DNA of 64,000 bases, taken from contig SCSX01000015.1 in NCBI GenBank assembly GCA_004297825.1, positions 62,001 to 126,000 on the forward strand, in the 5' to 3' direction. Each line of letters opens with the position of its first letter. The first letter of the stretch is position 1. Of the stretch, positions 53,861 through 61,290 are shown in pieces. The DNA is from Spirochaetota bacterium. GTDB lineage: Bacteria > Spirochaetota > UBA4802 > UBA5368. The notes beneath the pieces are model-generated. The model saw only the letters and a program-made list of their open reading frames with translations. It was not told where the DNA came from and did not search any database. A program made the position numbers and the translations under genes.

Positions 53861-55335
53861 TCCATCCTTTCTCGTATGGCTCTCGCCTTATCGATAATTT
53901 CGTTAACTTGTGCGGTTGTCTTTCTACCCGTGTAGCCGCTCTCATACAGGAACTTGCCCACGGCGGCTTCCTTCAAGGGAACGTCGGCATTCGCCACGGC
54001 ACAGGTCATAATCTCCGTATAATCCATGCCACAGCTTTTGCGGATAATTGCTCCGGCGTTCCGAGAGTTAACCGATGGGGTACCAAACCGAAACTTCCGA
54101 CTGAAGCGGCGGCAGTAGCTTTCAAGTATAAACAAATTCCACGTCTGACCGCAGTCGGGGAACGCTCCGAATGTGGTGAAAGACTTAAGCGGAAGATAAT
54201 CTCCCTTAACAAACAGCCCAATTGCTTCGTCGATTATGTCGGCGTTGAAGTGAACATATTTATCCGCCAAATATGTGTCTTTATCAATACGAACCAGAAC
54301 GGTGTTACCCGCTTCCATCGGAATCCAACGGTGCGCTTCACCCGTCAGTTCACGTTCAAAGTTAAGCAGTTCTTGCAGTGTGCATTTCTCCAAAGAGCGA
54401 CAATGTTCTTTCATAATTGACAGCGCATCGAGCGTGTCACCTTTACTCATTACTATTTTGCCGCGTCTATCGTATTTGTCCGCAATAATGATTTCAAACG
54501 TCGCGTTGCGGACGGCCGTGAGTGTTAGTTCGCAATTACGCTCCACAATTTCTCCGAGCGGAATGTCACTCAGGGAAGCATACCCGCACTTACGATAAGC
54601 CATCGCGACATAATTCGTTATGGCAGCGCGCTCTTCATCGTTAATGTCTACACTGCTGATGTGTGTGTACACGCCTTCGCTGTTCCAAATGAAGTCTTTG
54701 TTTTGCGCCAAAACGTTCTTTATCTTGTCAACGGGAACGTATGGGAGCCGTTCCGAAAGCTGCTCGTAGCTTAAGAGAACATCAGCGCCCCATACGCGAA
54801 GTACCTCTCTTCTGACTTTGCTGAGTACATGGCCGCTTTGCATTTGTAACGCAAAGTATTTCATCGTGTGCGCAAATCGAGGGCACAACTTCACAAGGAT
54901 GTTTTTAAGCATATCCTTGGAGATTATATTCGCCGAGAACAGCCAATCCTCATTTTTCTCGTAGAAAGCACTATAGAATATGACTTCCGCTCCCTCGGTC
55001 ATCGCCGTATCTATTTCGCTCTTTATTCTATTAGTGACATTTGCCCCGACAATATACAGTTTTCCGTCGAATAGTGTTCCACGAGACAGAATAGCTGAAT
55101 TGAGTTCTTCATCGGATAAATCAATCTCCTCACCGAAATCTTCTGCTACAAACTTGCGAAGACGAAACAATTCTATCGGTGAACCGCTCCTGAATCCGTT
55201 TAGAAAATGCTCCCTCAGAGTTTTTATAAGTATGTTGCCAAGCTGTTCTTCGTCTTCTTTTTTCACATCGACTCTTCCGTTTATCATAATTGGAGAAGTG
55301 GTATAATTGATAGTAGAAATGTCGTAATCTACCAA
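53857..55335 (-). CDS. Unrecognised 492-residue protein heading the BREX operon
   Basis: I do not recognise this family. The product is soluble, with segments that look like repeated winged-helix units (SYEQLSERLPYVPVDKIKNV, ELNSAILSRGTLFDGKLYIV). A C-terminal helical region ends KTTAQVNEIIDKARAIRERM. No catalytic motif is obvious. The likely start is TTG at 55335 with AAAGGA 9 bases upstream; the next ATG (55287) has no ribosome-binding site. Its stop overlaps the brxP start by 4 bases, so it is coupled to the BREX genes. A DNA-binding or regulatory role is a guess from the helix pattern and its first place in the operon. Confidence 0.72.
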   Translation of the reverse strand: MVDYDISTINYTTSPIMINGRVDVKKEDEEQLGNILIKTLREHFLNGFRSGSPIELFRLRKFVAEDFGEEIDLSDEELNSAILSRGTLFDGKLYIVGANVTNRIKSEIDTAMTEGAEVIFYSAFYEKNEDWLFSANIISKDMLKNILVKLCPRFAHTMKYFALQMQSGHVLSKVRREVLRVWGADVLLSYEQLSERLPYVPVDKIKNVLAQNKDFIWNSEGVYTHISSVDINDEERAAITNYVAMAYRKCGYASLSDIPLGEIVERNCELTLTAVRNATFEIIIADKYDRRGKIVMSKGDTLDALSIMKEHCRSLEKCTLQELLNFERELTGEAHRWIPMEAGNTVLVRIDKDTYLADKYVHFNADIIDEAIGLFVKGDYLPLKSFTTFGAFPDCGQTWNLFILESYCRRFSRKFRFGTPSVNSRNAGAIIRKSCGMDYTEIMTCAVANADVPLKEAAVGKFLYESGYTGRKTTAQVNEIIDKARAIRERMD

Positions 55336-55728
55336 TTGAATAATCCTTTCTTAAATCAGACTGTCTATGGCAAATACATACACCAGACGGGGAAATTACT
55401 ATTTATCAACCATAAAAATTGGCATTTTCTGAAACTATTAAACCTCGCGAATGATAAATCCAACTAATAGACTCTAAACGGAGATTCTGGCTTTTCCAAA
55501 TTCATAAATGCGGTCCAGCAGTCAAACAAATGCGAAGCATCCCTCTGCCAGTACGGGGATAGATTAGTGATAACACCCCCGCGCAGACGTTCTGCGCAGC
55601 CCTCCTCTGCCATAGGGCTCCGGGATAGCCTCTAATCCTCCCCGGATTTTTCGAAAAATTTTTTTAAAATTCCCCCCCCTCATTCGTATACATACCAGTC
55701 ACACTAATTTAATCAAATGGAGTTTGCC
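55336..55728. other. AT-rich intergenic region upstream of the BREX operon
   Basis: This 393-base gap separates the minus-strand BREX operon from a plus-strand gene. Its right part has the perfect hairpin GCGCAGA-CGT-TCTGCGC (55582-55598), the palindrome TTTTTCGAAAAA (about 55645-55656) and homopolymer runs of T and C. On the minus strand TTGGAT and TTTAAT, 15 bases apart, near 55430-55460 are a weak promoter candidate for the operon. No gene was seen. Confidence 0.4.
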
Positions 55729-56346
55729 ATGTCGAAAGTTAAATTTATCTCAGTCCTCACCGAGAGCCACGGGCGCATGAAGGATGTCGTCTTCAAGACC
55801 CGGAACGGGCGCTCAACCATGTACCAGTACGAGAAGCACACGCAGGACCTTACCGCCAACCAGGAAAAGGTCCGCAAAGCCTTCGTGAAGCTCGTGGACG
55901 ACTGGAAACAGTTGAGCCCCCTTGTCCGCAAATCATGGGACGGGCACGGCGAGAACCCCAACGCGAGCGGCTACAACATCTTCATAGGCGACAATTCGCC
56001 CCGCCAGATGGCCGCGGAGCCACTTCGGCTCTCGCGGAAGCTGGGGGAGGAGCGGCTCGCGGATTTCAAGGCGACGCCGGGAGGCGCCGCAGGACAGATC
56101 TCATGCGGCTTCGCGCCGGTGAACGGTGACAGGCACCTCGCCTTTTTCGTACAGGAAAAGGCGAACGGCGTTGCCACCGGTTCCCTGGAGCGTCATGACG
56201 GGGGCGCGAACTGCGCGTCTCCCTTCATCGTAACGGGGCTCAACCCCGGGATGGAATACTTCGTGTACGCCCTGGTGACTGATAAGGCCTACCACGAGGC
56301 GATGCTCGTCTCCGAGTCCGTGGGGATGCTCACCACGGCCGGCTGA
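55729..56346 (+). CDS. DUF6266-like protein, paralogue 1
   Basis: The ATG at 55729 has GGAG 6 bases upstream and gives 205 residues (MSKVKFISVLTESHGRMKDV). The N-terminal 90 residues have the pattern of the DUF6266-type proteins: an HGRMKDVVFKTRNGRSTM strand pair, then an Ala-x-Gln/Lys-rich helix, W-K-Q-L-S-P, and ASGYNIFIGDN. The second half is a fibronectin-like domain (CASPFIVTGLNPGMEYFVYA). The N-terminal part is paralogous to the gene at 56757. Function is unknown; a strong terminator follows, so it is a single-gene unit. Confidence 0.68.
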   Translation: MSKVKFISVLTESHGRMKDVVFKTRNGRSTMYQYEKHTQDLTANQEKVRKAFVKLVDDWKQLSPLVRKSWDGHGENPNASGYNIFIGDNSPRQMAAEPLRLSRKLGEERLADFKATPGGAAGQISCGFAPVNGDRHLAFFVQEKANGVATGSLERHDGGANCASPFIVTGLNPGMEYFVYALVTDKAYHEAMLVSESVGMLTTAG

Positions 56347-56459
56347 GGGCGCAGATGCGCTGATACGCTGGTCGCAGATTCACCGGTTCGCCGCCGTGCC
56401 GATACACCAAAGGCCCGGCGGCACCCGAGTTAAATAAAATACTTACCTCCCTGTTGATT

Positions 56460-56488
56460 CGCCCTCCCTCCCGGGAGGGCGTTTTTTT
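56460..56488 (+). terminator. Rho-independent terminator
   Basis: A perfect 9-bp GC-rich stem CGCCCTCCC/GGGAGGGCG with a 4-base loop and seven following T residues lies about 115 bases after the first DUF6266-like gene. It is the cleanest terminator in the window. Confidence 0.85.
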
Positions 56489-56555
56489 GCTCCGTTGATC
56501 CGCTTATTATCCTCTTATTGTTCCCTTCCGGACTCATCGCCCCAGCAACCGTCCT

Positions 56556-56668
56556 CCCCCTGTCATTTCGAACCCCTCCTTTCGGGGTGAGAAATCTTAA
56601 CGGCATAACCCATGCCCTAAGATTTCTCCTCATCCCAAAAGGCCGGGATTCGTCGAAATGACAGGGGG
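56556..56668. repeat. Long imperfect inverted repeat
   Basis: CCCCCTGTCATTTCGA at the left end pairs with TCGAAATGACAGGGGG at the right end. Inside, TGAGAAATCTTA pairs with TAAGATTTCTCCTCA around a central GGCATAACCCATGCC. The whole 113 bases can fold into one hairpin. It looks like a REP/MITE-type element seen widely in environmental genomes. No coding region is inside. Confidence 0.75.
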
Positions 56669-56756
56669 AGCCTGAATAAATTCCAACACCCTGCATCTTT
56701 AAGATAAATTTTGTCGGGATATTTGGGACCTGAAGCGTAGTAAAAGAGAGGAAACC

Positions 56757-57353
56757 ATGAAAAACGATATCTCAATAATCCTTCCCCCGTACATCCGCGC
56801 GATCGTGACGGAGGCCCACGGCAAATTCGGGGGGTATGTCCTGTGCACCAGAAACGGCAGGATCTTCCCACGGAGGCATTTCATCCCACCCAACCCGCGC
56901 ACCGCGAAGCAGCAGGCCAGGCGCGCCCTCATGGCCTCCGCGGTGCGGCACTGGCGGAGACTGGACGAAAACAGGAAGCTCCCTTGGAAACGGGAAGCGG
57001 CGGCGCTCGGGAGGACCGGGTATCACCTGTTCATAAGCGTATTCATGGACAGGACTGGACGCCGTAGCGGGTCCGTTTCCCGCATTCAATTAACTGCTTT
57101 CGGCGCTTCACCCTCCCCCGGCCCCTCCCATCAAGGGAGGAGAGTTGTCCGATTAAGCATTCACCGGCACTTCCAACCAGTCGCGAACACGATGTTCGCG
57201 GCGGCCACCGCGATTTCCGCATCCTGCGGGCAGTGGCAGGCGAACATCGTGTTCGCACGCCACTGCAAGCCATGGACGGCTTATCAGGGGCCGCGAGCGG
57301 AACGCACATTTAATCACCAGCCGTTATTGAGCATCCGGCTTCTTGTACATTAA
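56757..57353 (+). CDS. DUF6266-like protein, paralogue 2, with repeat-derived tail
   Basis: The ATG has GAGAGGAAACC upstream. The first 100 residues align by eye with the gene at 55729 (HGKFGGYVLCTRNGR, the Ala/Gln/Arg-rich helix, W-R-R-L, and TGYHLFISVFMD). From about residue 115 on, the frame runs through dispersed repeat sequence (57102 onward), giving a Pro/Ser-rich then Ala-rich tail unlike any domain. The native gene was probably shorter or was cut by repeat insertion, so the stop at 57353 may not be original. Function unknown. Confidence 0.55.
   Translation: MKNDISIILPPYIRAIVTEAHGKFGGYVLCTRNGRIFPRRHFIPPNPRTAKQQARRALMASAVRHWRRLDENRKLPWKREAAALGRTGYHLFISVFMDRTGRRSGSVSRIQLTAFGASPSPGPSHQGRRVVRLSIHRHFQPVANTMFAAATAISASCGQWQANIVFARHCKPWTAYQGPRAERTFNHQPLLSIRLLVH
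57102..57145 (+). repeat. 44-bp GC-rich repeat, copy 1
   Basis: GGCGCTTCACCCTCCCCC and the following CCCCTCCCATCAAGGGAGG match, in reverse orientation, the stretch at 61117-61160. The two differ at only a few bases. The repeat is a short hairpin unit and lies within the tail of the open frame at 56757. Confidence 0.65.
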
Positions 57354-57566
57354 ATCTGCTGGTCCGACATCGACCTGCAACCCGCCCCTAAATCGCCGCC
57401 GTTGCGGTTATCCATATTAAAGCGTGCGACGGACAGGATGTCCTAGTGCCGGGCACGCGACACGAGGTCGCGTCTGTGCCCGGCCAGGGGGTGTTTGCTG
57501 TTGAACACCCCCTGCAAGCTCCTCATTGCCAATGAGTCGGTAAAATGCCAATAACGCTTTGCGCAG
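57156..57566. repeat. ~400-bp dispersed repeat, copy 1
   Basis: Shares with 58510-58890 a series of identical blocks in the same order: AGCATTCACC, TCGCGAACACGATGTTCGCGG, CATGGACGGCTTA-like, GAACGCACATT, CTGCTGGTCCGACATCGAC, AATCGCCGCCGTTGCGG, GAACACCCCCTGCAAGC, and CATTGCCAATGAGTCGGTAA. Different spacer segments lie between some blocks. It carries nested hairpins and ends 6 bases from the HD-domain gene stop. Confidence 0.7.
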
Positions 57567-57571
57567 CACTA

Positions 57572-58159
57572 TCATCCCTCAATAAACCCCTTCTCGACCG
57601 CGTCCTCGATCATCTCCCGGACAAAATCCCACAGGGCCGGCGAGCCGTTCTCGATCCTGCTGTTGACCTGCATTATTTTTTCCGCGGGCACCTGGTGTGC
57701 CCGCCACCCTTTTCCCCCGCTCCGGTAATTCAGCATGACCGCCACCAGCCTGTCGATCGATCGCGCGAATCGGGCCTCGGGCGTGACGCCGTCTTCGAAC
57801 TCCCTCCACAGGGCGAGATACTGCGCGGCCTGGTCGGCGGGAAGCAGGCCGAACAGTCGCTCCGCAGCGCGTTCCTCGCGCTCCCTCTGGCCGGCCTTCG
57901 CCGCATCGTCATAGATGAAGGTGTCGCCCGCGTCTATCTCGACGATGTCGTGGATGAGGCCCATGGTTGTCACCTTGAAGGCATCCACCGGCGTCCGTGC
58001 GTGTTCGGCCAGGAGCATCGCCGCGGTGGCGAAATGCCATGAATGCTCAGCGTCGTTTTCCGATCGTGAGCCGTCCGCAATGAAATTTCTCCGGAAGATC
58101 GATTTGAGCTTGTCGATTTCCAGCAGAAACTCGATCTGCCGCTGCAATCGTTCTTTCAT
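57572..58159 (-). CDS. HD-domain hydrolase (YfbR/HDDC2-like)
   Basis: A 195-residue HD-fold metal-dependent phosphohydrolase. The metal ligands are the His of ENDAEHSWHF, the His-Asp of GLIHDIVEIDAGD and a later Asp (RSIDRLVAV). The relatives YfbR and HDDC2 are 5'-deoxynucleotidases. The ATG overlaps the stop of the DUF2683-like gene (TAATG), so the two are coupled in translation. Copies of the ~400-bp repeat flank this unit. The substrate here is inferred from family only. Confidence 0.85.
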   Translation of the reverse strand: MKERLQRQIEFLLEIDKLKSIFRRNFIADGSRSENDAEHSWHFATAAMLLAEHARTPVDAFKVTTMGLIHDIVEIDAGDTFIYDDAAKAGQREREERAAERLFGLLPADQAAQYLALWREFEDGVTPEARFARSIDRLVAVMLNYRSGGKGWRAHQVPAEKIMQVNSRIENGSPALWDFVREMIEDAVEKGFIEG

Positions 58160-58359
58160 TATTCGCCTTTCAGTTTTTTCATGACCGCATCACGGCCCGC
58201 CTTCTTTGACCTGTCGGCCTTTTTCATCAAGATGGCCATCCCGGTATCTTCAATTTCGTCGTCGGTCATGGTTTTGAAATTCAATTTCATTTTTCTCAGG
58301 AGCTCGCTGATAAGCCTGGATTCCCACTGGTTTTTCGGTGTAATGATTATCGGGTTCAT
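58159..58359 (-). CDS. DUF2683-like small protein (antitoxin-like)
   Basis: A 66-residue protein of the pattern MNPIIITPKNQWESRLISEL, then MTDDEIEDTGMAILMKKADRS and VMKKLKGE. This resembles the DUF2683 group of small proteins, often found beside RelE-type toxins and thought to be antitoxins. No toxin gene is next to it; instead its stop codon overlaps the start of the HD-domain gene. It may be an orphan antitoxin or partner of the HD protein. Confidence 0.65.
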   Translation of the reverse strand: MNPIIITPKNQWESRLISELLRKMKLNFKTMTDDEIEDTGMAILMKKADRSKKAGRDAVMKKLKGE

Positions 58360-58906
58360 GGTAATGCTCCGAAATGAAAAAATATGAATTGGTCTTAGCT
58401 AATTAAAATTATATAGTAAGGCAAGCGTAAAACACCAATCTGGGAGCCCGTATGGCGCTTGAGTTTTTCTTCATGCCCCTTCCATCAAGCTTATGGAGTT
58501 GCAAATTTCAAGCATTCACCAGTTAATCCAACCGGTCGCGAACACGATGTTCGCGGCGGCCGATTCAAGCCACGGATGGCTTACAATCGGCCGCGAGCAG
58601 AACGCACATTCAATTTCTAGCCGTTAATGAGCATCTGGCTTCTTGAACATCAAATCTGCTGGTCCGACATCGACTTGCAACCAGCCCCTAAATCGCCGCC
58701 GTTGCGGCAAACCAAATCCGCCCGCTTGTCTGAGCCAAATCCCACGCAGTGGGTTTGGCGAGAAAGGGCGGCCAGCCCCTCCGGCTTCTGAGGAGCGGCG
58801 CGGGGGTGCAGGGGGTGTTCGCTGTTGAACACCCCCTGCAAGCATCTCATTGCCAATGAGTCGGTAAAATGCCGATAACGGCCCGCGCAGGCGTGCCGCG
58901 CAACGT
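58360..58906. other. Intergenic region dominated by a dispersed repeat
   Basis: The first 150 bases (58360-58509) are AT-rich and contain only the leader and likely promoter of the DUF2683-like gene. From 58510 to 58890 the second copy of the ~400-bp repeat fills the gap. No gene is seen. Confidence 0.5.
58510..58890. repeat. ~400-bp dispersed repeat, copy 2
   Basis: Same block order as 57156-57566. It also has inverted ends on its inner part: GCCGTTAATGAGCAT near 58620 and ATGCCGATAACGGC near 58870. A 16-bp stem (CGGCCGATT...AATCGGCCG) and CGCGAACA-TCG-TGTTCGCG hairpin are in the left part. Its right end is 17 bases from the DnaJ-domain gene stop. Confidence 0.7.
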
Positions 58907-59884
58907 CTACCCCCCCGGCAGCTCCCTCCTCCTCACCCACTCAATCCCCTCCCTCTTCTTCAACTTCACCTTAACGTACCGAATATTCGGATACTCCATG
59001 AGCGCCTCCCGGATCACCTCGAACGCGAGCGGGACCGCGAGTGCGAAGAGCGCGACGGCCGCCGCGAGACCGGCGACCAGGAGCGCGATTTTCCCGTCCG
59101 CGTCCATGGGCAGGAGCGCGGTCAACGCTTCCACCCCGGCACCAGTTCCCGCGTAAAGAACGAGCATGACCCCGAACGCCGCGAGCACCGCGCATGCCGC
59201 CAGGTAATTGAAAAAAAGTATCCACTTGCCGAACTGCCGTGGGATGCCGCGCAGCGGCCTTGCCGCGAGCCTCCCCAGCGATTCCGCGAACCGCGTTCGC
59301 AGGATAGCTATCTTCCTGCGCGTTTTGCGCAGCGCACGGAAAAGCAGGAAGGCCAGCACGACCGACGCAAGCGATGTCGCGGCGAAGGCCGCAAGCAAGA
59401 CCGCCGCGGCGAGTGCGATCATGGGCACGGTTACGAATACGATGGTCAGCACCGCGAGCGCGGCGGCGAGCCCGGACAGGATCGACAGCCCCGCGCCTAT
59501 GGCGGCCCTCCAGACCCCCTCGAAGAGCCCCAGGTAATCGTCGGGATGGCGGACGAAGTACTCCCACTCCTCGCGGTACTCGTCGCCCTGCCGGAAGCCT
59601 TCGTACGCCTGCCGGAACGCTTCCTCCGCCCCGATATCGGCGGGCGAGGAATCGTGGTGTATCGTCCAGAGCCGGTCGTAGTCGGCGCGGCGCTCCGGGT
59701 CGGCGAGCACGTCGTAGGCCTCGCGTATCATGATGAAATGCTCATAGTTGTGCGCCTCACGGGTAATGTCCGGGTGTGTCCTGAGCGCCATTGCGCGGAA
59801 GGCCGCCCTGATCTCGCGGAGCCCCGCGAATCGGCCCACCCCAAGGATGGCGTAGTAGTCCTTTATTATGAACTCGGTCTGCAT
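58907..59884 (-). CDS. Membrane protein with N-terminal J domain
   Basis: The ATG at 59884 starts a 325-residue protein (MQTEFIIKDYYAILGV). The J domain covers about residues 9-70 with the HPD tripeptide in ALRTHPDITRE, so it should stimulate an Hsp70 partner. A linker is followed by about four or five membrane helices (the largest cluster near residues 130-190, then 235-258 and 275-297) and a basic C-terminal tail (VKVKLKKREGIEWVRRRELP). Its membrane location suggests recruiting DnaK to the membrane. It is 38 bases downstream of the methyltransferase gene. The open frame upstream to 60130 is not used. Confidence 0.82.
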   Translation of the reverse strand: MQTEFIIKDYYAILGVGRFAGLREIRAAFRAMALRTHPDITREAHNYEHFIMIREAYDVLADPERRADYDRLWTIHHDSSPADIGAEEAFRQAYEGFRQGDEYREEWEYFVRHPDDYLGLFEGVWRAAIGAGLSILSGLAAALAVLTIVFVTVPMIALAAAVLLAAFAATSLASVVLAFLLFRALRKTRRKIAILRTRFAESLGRLAARPLRGIPRQFGKWILFFNYLAACAVLAAFGVMLVLYAGTGAGVEALTALLPMDADGKIALLVAGLAAAVALFALAVPLAFEVIREALMEYPNIRYVKVKLKKREGIEWVRRRELPGG

Positions 59885-59922
59885 GATAAACCCTGGAAAT
59901 CCGGCGCGGATACGGCTTCGCG

Positions 59923-60636
59923 CTATTTCATGAACACTCCCTCGTTGCGCGGCATGACGAGTCCCAGTATTTTCGTGCGAACCAGGGAGACCTCTTTCAG
60001 CCCGCTGCCCGTCATGAGCACGCGGATCTCGTCCATCGACATGGAGTGCCCCTCCTCGTCCGGCTCGTTGATGTGGAGTCTGCCGCCCGGTTTCAATACC
60101 CGCGCAAGGGCCTTCCCGATCCCCGGCCACAGGGATTTATCGATGCCGTGGATCACGTAATTGACCAGGATCACGTCATACGAGTTCTCCTTGATGGGGA
60201 GGCTCGTGATATCGCCGCAGATATACTCGACATTCGTGTACGCCGCCAGCCGTAACCGCGCCACCCTCTGCCAGAGGGGCGAGATATCCATGCAGGTAAG
60301 CGAGCCGCTGCTCCGCGACAGCGTGTCCGCGATGTAGATATCGGGCGCCCCCGAACCGCAGCCGAAATCGAGCACTTTCTCCCCGCCGGAAAGGCCCATA
60401 CTATCGGCTATGGATTTATAGAAGAATGCGTACAGGTACCCGGTCATGAAGAAGTCCCGTTTCATCTGACGGATGCTGGGACGATCGTACGCCCGGGAGG
60501 AATCATCCGTGGTGTTCCCGATGTTCATCGCGTCAATAGCCTTCGATATCTGCCCGTACCGATACACCCCCCAGCCCGCCACGGCCGCCGCGCAGAGGAC
60601 GAGAATCGCAAGACCCACCTGAAGCTTTTTCTTCAT
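59923..60636 (-). CDS. Membrane-anchored SAM-dependent methyltransferase
   Basis: A 237-residue class I methyltransferase with an N-terminal membrane helix (about residues 5-22). The SAM-binding motif I is VLDFGCGSGAPDI, followed by TCMDISPLW, EYICGDITSLP and YDVILVNYVIHGID, as in UbiE-like enzymes, with LARVLKPGGRLHINE later. The ATG at 60636 has AGGAGG about 8 bases upstream. The substrate is unknown; the anchor suggests a lipid or quinone. Confidence 0.85.
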   Translation of the reverse strand: MKKKLQVGLAILVLCAAAVAGWGVYRYGQISKAIDAMNIGNTTDDSSRAYDRPSIRQMKRDFFMTGYLYAFFYKSIADSMGLSGGEKVLDFGCGSGAPDIYIADTLSRSSGSLTCMDISPLWQRVARLRLAAYTNVEYICGDITSLPIKENSYDVILVNYVIHGIDKSLWPGIGKALARVLKPGGRLHINEPDEEGHSMSMDEIRVLMTGSGLKEVSLVRTKILGLVMPRNEGVFMK

Positions 60637-60672
60637 GCCCGTTTCCTCCTGACCAGGAAATTTCCTAATGGG

Positions 60673-60702
60673 TTGACACGCGCCCCCACCGGCATGCATA
60701 TT
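60673..60702 (+). promoter_or_regulatory. Possible promoter of the rhodanese gene
   Basis: TTGACA (60673-60678) and CATATT (60697-60702) are 18 bases apart on the plus strand, about 50 bases before the rhodanese start. The -35 box is perfect and the -10 box moderate. Confidence 0.4.
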
Positions 60703-60752
60703 ATGATCACGCGTGTTCTGCGCGCCATTCATTTTTAAAGAGAGAGCCGATA

Positions 60753-61109
60753 ATGCTTACCCTGATAAAGTGCCTGAAAATCCTTCCCCTGATTCTCCTT
60801 GGCGCATCGGCGGCATGTGCGGCGGCCGACCCGGCCCTCGTGCGCCAGAAGATCGCGGCCGGGGCGCTGGTGCTCGACGTGCGCACCATCGAGGAATTCA
60901 ACGCGGGCCACTATCCCGGGGCGACCCACATCCCCGTCCAGGTGCTCAGGGAGCGCATAGGCGAGCTGGGCGCGCCCGGCAAACCGGTCGTCATCTATTG
61001 CCGCACGGGCCGGCGCTCGGAGATCGCGCGGGGCATATTGCTCGAGCACGGCTTCACCGACGTCACCAACGCGGGGGGGCTCACCGACATGCCCGTTCCC
61101 GGGAACTAG
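60753..61109 (+). CDS. Exported single-domain rhodanese
   Basis: A 118-residue protein with a signal peptide (MLTLIKCLKILPLILLGASA, cleavage near ACAAA) and a rhodanese fold. The active-site cysteine lies in YCRTGRRSEIA, with VLDVRTIEEFNAGHYPGATH earlier. It would handle sulfane sulfur outside the cytoplasm. It is divergent from the membrane methyltransferase gene and lies about 180 bases before the TPR genes. Confidence 0.9.
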   Translation: MLTLIKCLKILPLILLGASAACAAADPALVRQKIAAGALVLDVRTIEEFNAGHYPGATHIPVQVLRERIGELGAPGKPVVIYCRTGRRSEIARGILLEHGFTDVTNAGGLTDMPVPGN

Positions 61110-61116
61110 TTTGAAT

Positions 61117-61160
61117 GTCTCCCCTCCCTCGATGGGAGGGGCTGGGGGAGGGTGAAGCGC
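61117..61160 (-). repeat. 44-bp GC-rich repeat, copy 2
   Basis: Inverted copy of 57102-57145: the block CCTCCCTCGATGGGAGGGG followed by GGGAGGGTGAAGCGC. It lies directly after the rhodanese gene and may serve as its transcript end. Confidence 0.65.
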
Positions 61161-61290
61161 TCTACGCCACTCGCCTATCGGACCCCCAAAATAATCTTTA
61201 CTTTGCCCCCCCTTTCCTGTAACTTTTACCAGAGCATGATACCTTTATACCGGCGGCGAAGGTGACGATACTATAAACAGGGTGGACGTA

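Noticed and set aside
57102-58890. Integron attC sites in the dispersed repeats
   Set aside because: The repeat ends resemble GCCGTTA/TAACGGC and fold into hairpins, but they lack the RYYYAAC and GTTRRRY core pairs, and no integrase is near.
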